Shown: positions 44,548-57,424, counted from the stretch's first letter. The stretch is DNA of 64,000 nt from Cycas panzhihuaensis (GCA_023213395.1 CM041465.1:27411741-27475740); one strand, 5' to 3'. Numbers and translations are program-made. The notes: a model not told the origin generated them from the sequence alone.

Positions 44548-46345
44548 ATGGCAGACAACACCATTCAAAAGGATATTTTTGAACTAATTACTCAAGCAGT
44601 CCATGATGTAGTTTAGACATTGAATGCCCTTTTGAATCATACTTTACACCAAATCTTGAATAAATTAACAATCATAGCAACAAGTAGAAAAGAGGATATG
44701 ATTGTTCCTAGTTTAGAAGATAAAGCAATGAGTCGGTAGACTTATATCAGAAATCAAACCGTTAAAAAAATTTAGGTCCTCAAACAACTCTAAATACCAA
44801 AAATAAAATTGTTAAGAAATATCTTAATGAGTACCACAATCTAACCCCTAAAGAACAAAAGATCATAGGATTTCAAGTATATTTTAACTGCCTACAAAAT
44901 ATACAGGTACAAAAAAAGTGAAAATTATAATACAACGCTTTAGCATTGAATAAAAATCACATGAGCCAAGGGTGTGGATCCAATAGATAGAAAATTACTT
45001 TCGTTTAGTAGAAATTGACCCACCAGAGAAAGTCTCTTTATCCACCCTGCATATGGATGGAATAACATGTGAATGGTGGCAGTGTCTTGAATGAACTTCA
45101 TTCCGAGATCAACTACTAACCTGGAAAGAATTCGTGTATTTATTCATTAAGCGATTTAAAATTGTATCTAATCATGATTATTATTGTGAGTTACGAAAAT
45201 TAAAGTAAACTAGTTCTATTGAAGAATATAGTGTAGCATTCACGAGGGTAAGCTATGTATTAGAAGATATTCTGACTAATCGAATTATCCAATTATGTAT
45301 AGATGGTCACAGAGATCCAAGCTGATGTTAAAATTCAAGAACCAAATGAGCTTAACAAGGCAATACAATTAGCCAAAATACATGAAGATAAACATAATAC
45401 CTTACGTAAGACTAGCACAAACCTTTATATTCCTCCACCTGGTCGACATAATCCTTTACCAAGAATTCGGCACAAATAATTATTAATCAATCTGAATCGA
45501 CCTACCAAACCACTCATTCAAAAAATAAAAATAGAACCAGAAGAGTTAAGAAGAATAAACTTATGCTTCAAATGTGAAGAAAAGTGGGAACCTAGGTATA
45601 GATGTCAAAAGAACCAGTTATATATAATCAAATTACTGCCAAATGACAATATTAACAAAGAAGAGCAAGGATAAAAAAAATAATCAAGGAAATTGTTATC
45701 ATGTAGAACATTAAGAGAGCCACAATTATCTTGAGGATAATCATCCATAAATGTCACTATCATTTATGAGCAGTTTTAATCAATTAAATACCTTAAAATT
45801 ACAGGGATCTCAAAAATCAAGTTGTAACAATCTTGATAGATTTAGGTAGCACACATAATTTTATTGATCAAAACTATGCATAACAACTGAGGTTATTCCC
45901 ATTAAGAACTCTTCATTTCTAGGTCACTGTTGGAGGAAGATAAGTAATCTCAAGCCAAGGTATAATGAAAAACCTTAAGCTCATGTTTAATAACATCAGC
46001 ATTATAGAAGATTTCTATGTCATGGATGTCAGTGGTGTAGATATTGTGTTGGGAAGTTAATGGCTCAGTACACTCAGAACCTTTGAAGTGAATATTGATG
46101 AACAATTTATATGATTTAAGAAAGAAGGAAGAATCATCACATTATTAGGAAAAAGATCGAACAAAAGTAAAGGCATACCATGCAAGAATCAGGGTGAAGA
46201 AGTCAAGAAGCAACCACAAGCATTCCAAAAACATAGCTAAGGTGTTCAACTAGAAGAATCTTCCAATAAATACCTACAACACTCGTCTAATTGCCTAATG
46301 AACTCTATTATAATAAAGGACAACGTACGTTTAAGGGACTACAAT
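44548..46345 (+). pseudogene. Ty3/gypsy element F, gag and protease only
   Basis: An ATG at 44,548 opens MADNTIQKDIFELITQAV. A Ty3/gypsy gag core follows (EIDPPEKVSLSTLHMDGI, then FVYLFIKRFK and SSIEEYSVAFTRVS). A knuckle reads CFKCEEKWEPRYRC near 45,565-45,607, with the His changed to Tyr. The protease site ILIDLGSTHNFID (near 45,830) has Asp-Leu-Gly where Asp-Ser/Thr-Gly is usual, and VDIVLGS near 46,040 fits the second protease block. Stops fall at Gln/Trp-like codons. No RT, RNase H or integrase follows, and the trace fades near 46,345. This family differs from the Tat-like element and may be chromovirus-like. Confidence 0.82.
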
Positions 46346-47358
46346 TGTTTGACTATGTTTCATGGGAAAAACATCTTAAGAGGAAGGAATTATTATGAAC
46401 CTCCTTAAAAAGGGGTTAATTAATCATTTATTAAATGAATAAGTGTTATTGAAAGGACATAACCCTTTATGAAAGGGCCCAATATGCATATAATTTTGGC
46501 CCCAAATGTAATATATGACATCACATCTTTTCAATCAATATTAATTAGTATTTTGACTATTTACTCTCTCTAGCGCACTCTTGTACTGACTTGAACTTAG
46601 CTATCTCTCCAAGTTATGGAAAGGTCTATAACATACAACCTTGTGTCTCCCTTATTCTTTAGCTTAATCGATGGTAGGTTATACTAGCTGGAACTCTTGA
46701 TAGGTGACTTTAATGTATGTAACATGTCTTGCCCAACCAACGATTGGTGATGTAAGAAAGGGTTGATATAATAGAGGTAGTGGCTAGTAACTTAATTGAA
46801 ATGTGGCTCAATGGAGGCGATGGATGGTGGCTTAATGGAGTTAGCAACTCAATAAAGGTGACTCCCTTACTAACTATGGCAACACAAACTAGGCTATGAA
46901 AGGTGTATCCTCACAATGTGTAACACATCCCTTAATAGATATCCACTCTAATAATGTCACAATCTCACTAATATTATTCACATTAGCTACAACTTAACTT
47001 GCATGTACATCCAATCTATGATGAATAATATCTAGTAATTTCTAACTCATTATCTTTGTGATTGCATATACAATGAAAATAGGTCCTTAACAATGCAAAT
47101 ACAACCTGCCTCCTCCATTCTCACATCTTATAGTCTACTACTTTCCTTAATTTCATAGAGTGTTAATAACCTACAATAATAGATCTAATAGAGGAGGGAT
47201 CTAAGCTAAGTTGCTCAAAGATAGACCATTGTAGTATTATGGTTGCTCTTTTGATTGTTAGAGAAATTGATTCTCAATGAAGGGTTATGCTAATACTACC
47301 TAGCAACATGCAATCTAATCACTTTGCCTAACACTTATTTTTATATGTATGACTGTTA
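46346..47358. other. Gene-free sequence between F and the D 5' LTR
   Basis: No recognised frame. A short GGCTTAATGGAG/GGCTCAATGGAG motif recurs near 46,806-46,845. It could be an untranslated part of D or a remnant of F. Confidence 0.4.
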
Positions 47359-47370
47359 GCTATGATACTA
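47359..47370 (-). other. Primer site of element D (decayed)
   Basis: Minus-strand TAGTATCATAGC matches the initiator tRNA-Met site at 10 of 12 positions and abuts the LTR. Confidence 0.65.
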
Positions 47371-47675
47371 CATTAGAAATAAATATGCAAAACATAATAC
47401 ATATCGTTTATATACATAACAATCATAAAAGATGTAAGCACATAATACAATAGAATTATGTGGGAAACCTTTTGGTAAAAACCCACCATAAAATAATTTG
47501 ATTATATTAGTAAAGAGGATAATGATACAATGGACTCTATATCTCTTCAAATAAATCCTCAAGTGAACATCCATCAGCCTACATTGGCCTTAATACAATA
47601 TTATTTTACATCTCATTAATCTCAATAATATTTACATTACATTTAATATTAGTTAGTTAAGTTACCACTCTAACA
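47371..47675 (-). repeat. 5' LTR of element D (or a relative)
   Basis: 305 bp, related over its length to 13,599-13,902 and in the same orientation. The plus-strand right end is CTCTAACA; the left end has lost TG. If it did not pair with the left LTR it would be a separate D-family fragment. Confidence 0.75.
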
Positions 47676-48787
47676 CTCTTTTCACACTTTATACACATAC
47701 ACACATACACACACACCACAAAAATATAAAATTTATACATATACCTCTCTCAACCTTCTTAGCATTTGGGGCAAGTCATGTATCAACTTTGTTCCCACCT
47801 ACGATATGCAATTTGGATCTAGATTTGTGGGTCATTTAAGACCTTTAAATATAATTATTTGGGTCTACTGTGAACCTAATTATGATAAAAACCTACTTAG
47901 CACTTTAAAGAATAAATTAAGTTTTGAAAAATTACCATGATAGTGATGCTAAACCCCTCATGGGATCTATTTTTTACCCATTTAAATAGTCAAAGTTAAG
48001 CCTATTAAGCTTGAAACTTGACCATGTTGATCAATTTATACCCTACTCTCCATATTCATGAAGTTGTCTTTGAGTTACTATTATATTTTCCATGGTATTA
48101 ATCATTCATGCTTCTAGAGGATTTTATGGGAACTTTTACCCTTCTACGATATCTTAGACCATTAAGTACTAAGTAGGCCACATCTTAACTCACATTGGGA
48201 TTTACCTACCTAAAGTAACTAATAATACCATTGAGTACACTCCTATCATCAAAGCTCTCACTAATGTACTCCAAGTTTATAATTATCTTAGTTTATTATT
48301 ATTTGATTCTCATCTTATTATTAGCTAACTTACCCAAGTTTACTAAGTTCACTACCCCTAACTGCATACCCTTATTAACCAAGCTAGGTCGCTCTTATCT
48401 CAATTTTTTTCAATTATAATTCAAAATATTTTATGAGAATAAAATATCAAACAAATCATCTAATTACCTTTATTCCTGAGTAGCACTTACCATAAATATA
48501 TATTTCTCCTTAGGGATTTTGAGCCTATTAATGAAATTGAAATTGAGTCTATATGCTAATTTCCTTATCAATTCATATTGAGTTTTCAAAATAAGGATAA
48601 ACTATTTGAAACTCCATTATAAGTTTAAACTAGAACCTAGCCTCTAAAATAAAGGTAAACTATTTTATGCTCTAGTATAAACCTAAACTACCACTACTAC
48701 CTTGAAATGAGTGTAAACTACTTGATGCTCCAATACAAGTTTAAATTGGCATGTGAATATGTAAATACTTGCCCCACTATGGCTTTC
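47676..48787. other. Gene-free sequence right of element D
   Basis: AT-rich, with a short CA-rich microsatellite at about 47,693-47,716 and a tandem repeat at 48,595-48,765. No coding trace. Confidence 0.5.
48595..48765 (+). repeat. Three degenerate tandem units of about 58 bp
   Basis: Each unit holds a variant of GGTAAACTATTT.ATGCTC.A.TATAAGTTTAAACT. Starts are near 48,595, 48,650 and 48,708. Confidence 0.6.
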
Positions 48788-48792
48788 TAAAA

Positions 48793-49095
48793 TGAGAGCA
48801 ATAGAGATAGAGTGGAGCAAAAATATCTCAATCTATATTGAAAAATAACTAACAAATTTCTATTATAGGTGGTGTTGAAAAACACCAGGGTACTATGCCC
48901 TTAGTATTTATAGGTCAAGAGGGAGGTGAGAGCCTACTTCAATTGATATTAATTTGAAAATAAAATATTAAATAAAATGAACTTACCTTTATCTATTAAT
49001 GACTAAAGTTAGCTTGAGATAATTAGGGCAGCACACACACTTTTAAATAATACTTTCACACTTTTAATAAATAGTAATGAGTGTTAATTCTCATA
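48793..49095 (-). repeat. 3' LTR of B3
   Basis: Minus-strand start TATGAGAATTAACAC (TG decayed to TA), preceded by polypurine ATTGTGGGGGAGAA (49,096-49,109). CTATAAATACTAAGGG is the TATA region, followed by CCTGGTGTTTTTCAACACCA. The left end, TGAGAGCAATAGAG, is set by length and TG. Confidence 0.78.
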
Positions 49096-52000
49096 TTCTC
49101 CCCCACAATATTCATTATGTATAACTCCAAGTTTTTCTTTGAATTTATATAACTTAACTTTTCCAAGTACCTTTGTAAAGATGCATATTATTTGATCTTC
49201 CATGCTATAATTTACCAACTCTATTTCACCTACTTAAATGAGTTTCTAAATGAAATGATGTTACATCTTAATATGCTTGGTTCTACCATATAAGATAAGA
49301 TTATGTGTCATTTTAATGGTGCTTTGATTATCATACAAAATCTTAGTAGGACCATTTTGTTCCATTTTAAGATCATATAATAGTGGACGTAACCACATTA
49401 TTTTTCATGTACTTGAAATTGTTACCTTATACTCTACTTCTGTTATAGATACTGAAACAATATTCTTCTTTTTAGAACTCCATATAATAGTTGTTGAACC
49501 TAAGCTAAATGTATACCTAGAAGTAAATTTTCTATCATCAATGTCACCTGCCCAGTCAGAATCTATATACCTAATCAATCTGAAATTTGGTAAAGGTTTG
49601 TAGTATAGCCCATAGTATGTTATACCCTTTAAATACCATAGAATATACTTAATGACTTGCCAATGGGAAGATTTAGGATCTTACATGAATCTTGATACAA
49701 TACTAACTACATGTATGACATCAGGTCATATAGATGTCAAATATATAAGGTTTCCAATCAATTACCTATACAATATAGGATCAACTAGTGTAAAGTCATC
49801 AAGCTTGGATAGTTTAATACCAACTTTAGTTGGTGTAGAAAAAGCCTTGCAATCACTCATCTTGAATTTTTGGAGTAAGTCTAAGGTATATTTTCTTTGA
49901 GAGATGAAAATACCATCATCATCTTACCAAACTTCTAATCCTAGGAAGTAATACATGAACCCCGAGTAAGTCATTTTAAACTCTTTATACATGTCATCTT
50001 TGAATTTTTTTGAGAGGTAGGAATCATTTCCTATATAGATAAGGTCATCAACATAAATTCCCATAATGAATATAGAATCTCCTTTAATTTTAATGTACAA
50101 ATTTAAATCCAATTGAGTTCTTTTGAATCCTTGGTCTCTAAAATATTTGTTAATCCTAAAGTACCATTATCTAAGTGTTTGTTTCAAACCATAAAGTGTC
50201 CTTTTTAATTTATACACTTTATTTTCTTCCCCCATGACTTCAAAACCTTTTGGTTATTAGACATAGATATCCTCTTCAATGTAGCCATCAGGGAATGCAC
50301 TTTTAACTTCCATCTTATAAACATCCCAACCTTTTTGAGTAGTTAGACTCAACATCATACGAATTATTTTCATTCATATAACAAGAGCGAACATTTTACC
50401 ATAATCTATGCCTTTCCTTTGGGTATATCCTTTGGCAACGAGTCTAGCTTTATGTTTTTCAATGGATCTATTAGATCTAAATTTGGTCTTATAGACCCAT
50501 TTGGTTCTAATGGTTATTTTATTGGGAGGAAGCTCAACAAGTTCTCATGTGTCATTTTTCACTATAGAATTATATTCTTCTTTCATAACTTTCCTCCATT
50601 CATCATGAGTATTCACCTCTTCAAAAGTGTAAGGCTCGTGGGCTTCTATTGCTTTACTCATAAGGGTGAAGTTAACTTGATGTGAATGAGTAGATCTTCT
50701 GTCATAATTATTGTCTAAATTGTTATCAAAGTCATGACTTCTTTGTACCCATTTATGAAATCTTTAAGGTTGAGAGGAGGTTCCCTCATCACTTGGTCTT
50801 GATACATCAATATTTTACGTTAGACCCTATCTAGGTGCCACATATGTGGATCTAAGAGATGAGTCAAAATTTATTATAACATCCTTGCCTTTATCTTGAA
50901 TACAATTTGAGTGATAATAGTCATCCTCTTTGAATACAATATCTCTGCTAACCATGACCTTTCTTTCTTTGGGGTCATACATCTTATATGATTTAGAAAC
51001 ATCATTATACCTAATAAATATACACTTAATGCTCTTTTCATCAAGCTTGGTCATCTTTATTTAGGAACATGGATATGAGCTAGGCATTAAAAGATTCTCA
51101 AGTGATAGATACTAGGTTTATAAATAGTCCATGCTTCTTTAGGTGTCATCTACCTAAGGGCCTTGTTAGTACACCTATTTTAGAGATAAACTATAGTGTG
51201 GACTACTTTTGCCTAAAACTCATGTCCCAACTTTTTGTCTTTTAGCATGCACCTAGCCATCTCAACTATGGTGTGATTTTTTCATTTAGTAGCCCTATTT
51301 TATTGTGGAGTGTATGGGTTGGTGTGTTGTCTTCCAATGATATGATATGCACAATAGGATTTAAATTTATTAGAAATGAATCCTCCTCCATTATCTACTC
51401 TCAAGGAGAGTGTCTTGTATTCACTTTGCTTTTCCACAAAGATTTTGAAGTCTACAAAACATTGAAAAGCATCTAATTTAAATTTTAGGAAATAAACCCA
51501 TATTTTTCTTGTGTAATCATCAATGAATATAAGGAAATACTTTGCACTAGATAATGATGGGATATCCATAAGAACACAAAGATCTGTATAGATTAAATAA
51601 AGTGGTCCCTTTGCTCTATAACTTCCATCAGGAAAACCTTCTCTATAGTGTTTTCAAAGTAGGCAACCTTTACAAATGTCCTTATCAACTTTGATTTCTG
51701 GTAGTTCTTCAACCATATTCATTTCCTTCATAAGAGCTAAGCTTCTATAATTTAATTTTCTAAATATTTTATGCCACATATCACTATCTAATTTAATTGT
51801 AGTTTTTAAAGCATAGTTATCTAAAGGACTTAAAACTAGCTTAAAAAGTCTATCCTAAGTCATTTGTCCTTTTACAACAACCATTATATTCTTCCTCTTG
51901 TCCTTAATAGTGCATTCACTATTGTTAAATATGACCTTATAATCCTGCTCCATTATCTATCCCACTAATTGAAGTTTTTTCTTAAGTACCAAAATATGTA

Positions 52001-53350
52001 AACATCATCAACGTATCTATCTTCACCTGTATCTGTCATGATAATAACTTTGCCCCTTCTAGTAGATTTATATAAGCTATCATCTTCAAACATGATTGAA
52101 CCATGCTTAGCCTTATCAATAATTTGTAATATTTCCTCTTTGTGATTCATGTATGTAGAGCAACCTGAGTTAATATACTAACAATCCTCCTCCTTCTCAT
52201 GTGCAACAAATCTTAATAGGAATAAATGATCATTCTCTCTAGTTTTATCAATTATATTAGAACTACCCCTTATAGGAGGGCTATTCTTAGCAAAACACCT
52301 ATCTTTAGTATATCCAACTTTGTGGTAAAATGTATAATAAATTGTATCCCTTCCTCTTTGACTAAGACTCATGCTTCTAGGATTTGCTCTATTAATAAAG
52401 GATGTTCTTCCTCTTTCTAAGTATTGACCTTGCTTATCTCTTTATCTATTACTTGGATAATTAAAGTTAGGCCTTTAAAAGTTTATATGACCTTGATGAT
52501 TTTGGCAACATTGGTTTGCTTCTTGATGTCTCACTTGACTTTGATATTTTTATTGGCTATGATATCTTTGATTTGCTCCTTGATTGTTTTGGTGCAGAAC
52601 TTGGTATCTAGGTTGATGTTCTTGATGGGTCTCTTATCTAGGGTTTATGTCTCTTCCCCTTAGGGATTGGATCCTTGATTTTAAACTTTTATCTTGGGAG
52701 TTAAACTTGATCCTTGCTTTAGTTGCAAACATATGTTCTAGGGATTTACTTGAGCTTTTCTTCTCCTCAATTGCCATTAACATGACACTCAATTATTTAA
52801 TCTTTATTATACTTAAGTCTTTTGAGACTTCTATTCTAGTTTCTACTATTTTAAACCTCTCCTCTTCACTAACACACCTAAGAATCCTTTTAACAACCCT
52901 TTGTTTAGTTAGGGTTTCACCAAGAAATCTCATATGATTCACAAAGTCTTGAACCTTTATTATAAATTTATTAATAGAATCATTGTGCATCATCCTTAAA
53001 ATTTTAAATGTTCTCCTCAATATTTGGAGCTTAGATGAGTCTACACCTTCATAAATAAGCTATAATATGTCCCATGCTTCCTTATACTTAGATGCCTTAC
53101 TAACCCTTAGAAAGATGTAGTCTTCTAAGGCATAAAAAATCAAAGCTAGAGCTTTATTGTCTTTCTTTACATACTCCTTAAATGCTTGTTTTTCTACTTT
53201 AGTTGTATTTTAACCAAGTTTTGTATAACTTGTCTTCACAATATCCCACATATCTTTAGCAATAAAGATGGGTCTCATCCTCCTACTCCAATTTAAATAA
53301 TTTGATCTATCAAATTTAAGAATGATCATGTTACCAAAACTAGTTACCAT
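49084..53350 (-). pseudogene. B3 copia gag-pol polyprotein
   Basis: ATG at 53,348-53,350 opens the gag. The knuckle is decayed (FYHKVGYTKDRCFAKN, near 52,320). The protease site reads NSGCSTYMNH near 52,145, with the catalytic Asp changed to Asn. Integrase follows (SAKYFLIFIDDYTRKIWVYF, then RVDNGGGF), and its Glu codon is Lys (51,285-51,287), as in B1/B2. A frame at 50,827-51,054 covers the integrase end (DPKERKVMVSRDIVFKE). RT keeps an intact YVDD (50,044-50,055; IYVDDLIYIG) and FMYYFLGLEVW. RNase H traces lead to a stop at 49,084-49,086 inside the LTR. Frame breaks are fewer than in B1/B2. Confidence 0.9.
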
Positions 53351-55436
53351 TATATTTCAAAATAAGTTTTATTCAAATGTTCCTAAAGGATAGTTTTGAA
53401 ATAATGTATTTTATTCCCTGAAAAGGTTTATAGGCTCTAAGTTTATGTATCTCTAAGGAAGCCTTTGATTACTATTCTATCTAATGGAACCTACCTATAA
53501 GTGGAAAATTAGGGACTCAATATATCGGTACATGACTTCTAGGCTCCATATACCTTAGTACATGGATTATAAAGAAGGTATAAGATCTCTCTGACTTGTT
53601 GACCCACTTGTGTTGGACTTATACCTAGCGACAGATCTAGTGGTAATGGCTTAACAACCAAAGGCACTCATCCTCTCCAGGTCTAGCCTTAGTCTACAAA
53701 CTCCACAAAAATAATAGGTTTCTCACCTTAGCTTACCACCTAATACACCTAATAGCCAATGATGTTACTCATCCAATATAAGTAGGCTAAGGAAATATGT
53801 GTGGTGGTAACTTTAAGGGTCTTAACCATTCCCCTTGTAAGTTTGGAAAATAGGAGGTTCTTTCAAGAGTTAATTTTATTTAATAAAAATATATTTTATT
53901 ATGGTCTTACTCAGCAAATAAGGTTTCTTCTTAATCAATAAATAAAAATAACTTGACAATAAAATGAAATATGTATCTCTTTAAATGAAATTAATGTAAG
54001 ATGAATGCACCTTTTTAAATGAAATATACATGAAACAAGTAAGCTTTTAAAGTGATATAAATGAACCCTAAAATAGTATGAAATAAAAAGGAAATGAAAT
54101 AGCCTTTGAATGAGCTTGTAAACATGTAATAAGATGTACTCTAAATGAAATTTTAAATGCAATAGAGAAAACTTAGTTAATCTTTAAAAGAAACTTTAAA
54201 AAAAGAGGCACAATAAATAATAAATGATAAGCAAAGTGAGTCTAATATAAGCTACAACATAAGATGAATAAGCTAAAGATGAATTAAAAAAAAAAAAGGC
54301 TTTTAAGATGCACTAAATATATTCTATATGCTCCTTTAGGGTATAAAGAGATAGCCTTATATGTACTTTAAAATATGAAGTAAATTGACTCTTAAATAAG
54401 TAAATCAAGCTTGATATGAGCTTTAAAGTAAAATGATTGAGCTAAAAAATGAAATAACAGCTTTAAAACAAAGTTATTTAGGATCTAGAAAGTACTAGTT
54501 TATGAAAATGACATCTAAAGATCTTTTTCTCCTTCAAAAGGCTAAATTTCACTAAAACTACAAAAAATTAGATGTCAGCCTCTAAAAATCAAGTGAAATC
54601 AGTTAAGGATCAATTAGTATCTTAATATAATGTAAATATACTTGAATGAAATAATTAAATAACCCAAAAATGCTGAAGAAATCTTAAACTTAGGTCAAAC
54701 AGAAGGGTTGAATTTAGCAATCTTAAACTCCTACTAAATAGACTCAAATCATAATAAAAATAACTTTAGTACATAGATTATCAAATTATCTTCCCAACAA
54801 ATCTAGCCATTCAAAAAATGGACTCCTAGATCAAACGTTGTAGACAAAACTATGAGGATACCTCCTTATGGCAAAAAATTAAATTGGGGAGGGGGGTTTA
54901 AGCCCCTTTCAATAAAGCCCCTAGTCACCTAGAGGGCTCAAAAACTAGTTGCTAGCTAGTGAAGAAGGCTAGTAGACCCTAAAAATTATTAAAAATTATA
55001 AATTTTTTAAAATCCAAAAATATCAAATATACTATAATGGGTTTTTAAATCTACTTTCATATTTGAAAACTAAGGTTGTATGAAGGCTCAATAAAACTAG
55101 CAACTAAGGCTAAAGGGAGGCTACTGGATTTGAGAAAATATAAAATATAACTAAATAGTTTAAAAACTAAAACTTTTAAAAAGGATTTAATCTAGCTTGA
55201 AGTCTACCCCCTCTTATGGAAACTCATAGTCACATGGAAGATGCATGTGACCACCAGTCTAAGGTGAAGGGGGTTAGTACAAATCTAAATAATTATATAA
55301 TATAATAAAATAACTTAAAAGTATTGGGACTAACCCCAATGTTACTAAAGAATTGTGTACCTAGGGCCCCTCAAAGCCATCTTTGAGGCCCCTAAGGCAC
55401 CTAGAGCCTCATAATAGCCACCTAAAGCTGATGCAG
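53351..55436 (-). other. B3 leader
   Basis: Non-coding. On the minus strand it aligns with 26,323-27,937 up to TTTTTGAGCCCTCTAGGTGA and GGTCTACTAGCC (near 54,930-54,970). From there to 55,436 it has no clear match in B1, apart from weak similarity to sequence just left of element A. Confidence 0.65.
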
Positions 55437-55667
55437 CTTTATTAAGGTATGTGCATTCATTTATTATTATTATTTTTTAATATTGTTTGAAATTATTTAT
55501 TAGTTAACATGCAGGTCAGGTGATGATGCTTGTTGCCTCTCCAAAATTCTATTTAAGGGGTGGGAATACCTCCCTGGTATTTTTTAACACTGCCAACTTT
55601 AGAAATCACTTTATTTACTCAAGATGTATGTAATTTAATGTCTCGCTCTGCTCCTCTGAATCTATCA
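55437..55667 (+). repeat. Partial B-family 5' LTR (B4), plus strand
   Basis: It aligns with the B LTR from AAGGTATATATTTATT to the end, including GGTATTTTTTAACAC. The first 70-100 bp are missing. A TATA candidate (TCTATTTAAGG) lies near 55,549. It ends CTATCA before the primer site. Confidence 0.75.
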
Positions 55668-55669
55668 TT

Positions 55670-55681
55670 TAGTATCAGAGC
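55670..55681 (+). other. Primer binding site of B4
   Basis: TAGTATCAGAGC, one mismatch to the initiator tRNA-Met site, two bases past the LTR end. Confidence 0.8.
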
Positions 55682-57424
55682 ACAAAGGATTAGTTGATAA
55701 TTGTTTATGTGATCTAGATCTTTATACACTTAGTGAAAGTGCTGCATATGACTGCTTGTTGGATTCCAGGCGAGCCCATCTATCTACTGGAGAAATCAGT
55801 TTGAAGTTTTGCCTTATGTAGAAAACGATCTCGTCCTTGAAAGTCAATCTTCTACAATTGGGCACAGTGACATTACCACGTTCTTTATATTTTATGTTTC
55901 AAATATAAATATATATCTATTCTTGAAATTTTTAGTTTCATTTGTGGCTCTATTGTATCACTATATTCTCTGCTTGTATCTCTAATATTTGTCTTTATCT
56001 TTAAATTTTTGGTGTCTTGATAATTTCACTTGCTAAAATATATAGTTTTTTTTGTATTTTTAAGGCTTCTGGTTATTTTGGGGGCTTAAAACCACCATTA
56101 TCATCCTTTCTCTAAGTTGATCCATTGAAAATAGCTATAATACCTCCATCCAAATCATAGGTGATTTCCTCGTTACACCAGTATGTCAATCGTGGCATAA
56201 GTAGTCATCTAGACCTTGAGGTTTTGGTCCGTAAAATTGCATGTCTTTGGTATACATTATCATCTTTATCATTTTCCTTCTAGACCCTCAATCCACTATC
56301 TAAATATGAACCAGTAAATGGTCATCACATCTAAGGCTTGGAAGAGAGAATTCATCCCTTCTGTAGCCATTTGTTCCAGCCTATAGGGGCCAAATATATT
56401 AGAATCCTACAACATCCTTCTCTTCTTACTCGAAAACCACATGCCTACATGTTGGCACACCTTGACTTAATAAAAAATAAACATAATCCAAATCAAAGTG
56501 AGACTTCTAAGGTATAATTACCTTGTTTGACCTTAAGATCTAAAGCGGTTAAGGACGACTGGGTGAGAGGTTTGAATTCCTAGAGTTGCTTGAAATTCTC
56601 CCGTAGCTTCACATACACTTTGGCTTCGTATAGCTTTACAAAGACTTATCACATGTGGCCTCTATCATTAGATAATAGAGCATCCCTGCTACTACTTGCT
56701 CCTGTGCTTTCACCACTCATGAAAATAAAAATAGAGCATTCTCCCCCACCATTTCGGAGAACTCCTCTACCGCTACTTTGTTGGTTCGCCACCTACTGCA
56801 TCCTCGAGTGTAGTACTGACTGGTATAAGGCCACTCTATACTGGCCATGATGGTTGCCATATCAAATGAACTGATACTCTGATTTCTTGGTATTTTCTTC
56901 CCCCCTGTTGTTGTTATTCTACTATGTTTCCTCCAAAGTAGATGGGTAAGCAGTTGGAACTCTATCAACTAAATGCTCTAATTGCTATTGTGTGCTTATA
57001 AAATTTCTTGATTCCTCTCCAAACCTATGTAGAGAAAGGCTCCAATTCTACAAAATTGGGGTAGGTTTATCAGATCTATCCTCTTCTCGCTGTAAAAATA
57101 AGAAGACGATGCACGTTCTAACAGAACTCCTTAATCATTTCTAACATGATACACGTTTTAATAGAAATGATTAAGGAGTTCTCTAAGTAAGATCACACTA
57201 CTAATTAATTTATTTTTCACATTAAATAAGATAATCCTGAACTAAACCACCCTCTTTTTCCAGCCTTGCAAGGGGAATGGTTAGGACCCCTAAAGTTATT
57301 ACCCTGTACATGTTAATTGACCTACCCATATTGGATGAGTGTGAAGAATAGGTAGTATGCACAATATCACATGATCAAATAAATAAACATACACAAGTAA
57401 AATCTGACATTGTACATATACACA
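55682..57424 (+). other. B4 leader, no coding part left
   Basis: Non-coding. Near 57,230-57,335 it matches the B leader (CCAGCCTTGCAAGGGGAATG, then CCCATATTGGATGAG). The gag-pol that should follow is absent; an unrelated minus-strand copia end begins at about 57,429. It contains a perfect hairpin at 57,123-57,182. Confidence 0.6.
57123..57182. repeat. Perfect 21-bp inverted repeat with 18-nt spacer
   Basis: Arms are 57,123-57,143 and 57,162-57,182 (AGAACTCCTTAATCATTTCT and its exact complement, plus one more inner pair). It lies in the B4 leader about 80 bp before the conserved CCAGCCTTGCAAGGGG block. No T-run or gene context suggests a terminator. Confidence 0.9.

Larger units (their letters stand above)
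13599..47675 (-). mobile_element. Copia element D, host of the nested cluster, 34 kb with insertions
   Basis: Two related LTRs of 304 and 305 bp (13,599-13,902 and 47,371-47,675) have the same orientation. The left one has a polypurine tract inside it and the right one a primer site inside it, which fits one minus-strand element. Flanking bases ATCTT (13,594-13,598) and CTCTT (47,676-47,680) match at 4 of 5 positions. D coding traces at 13,911-15,821 and 32,484-35,158 join exactly across B1. D gag beyond 35,158 was lost or displaced by the tandem duplication and later events. Pairing of these two LTRs is an inference; their identity by eye is only about 80%. Confidence 0.6.
48793..55436 (-). 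mobile_element. Copia element B3, 5' LTR missing
   Basis: Minus-strand member of the B family with a 303-bp 3' LTR (48,793-49,095), polypurine tract, gag-pol (53,350 to 49,084) and a leader conserved to about 54,985 and probably reaching 55,436. Where its primer site and 5' LTR should be, a B LTR in the opposite direction begins. It is less damaged than B1/B2 in RT. Confidence 0.85.
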
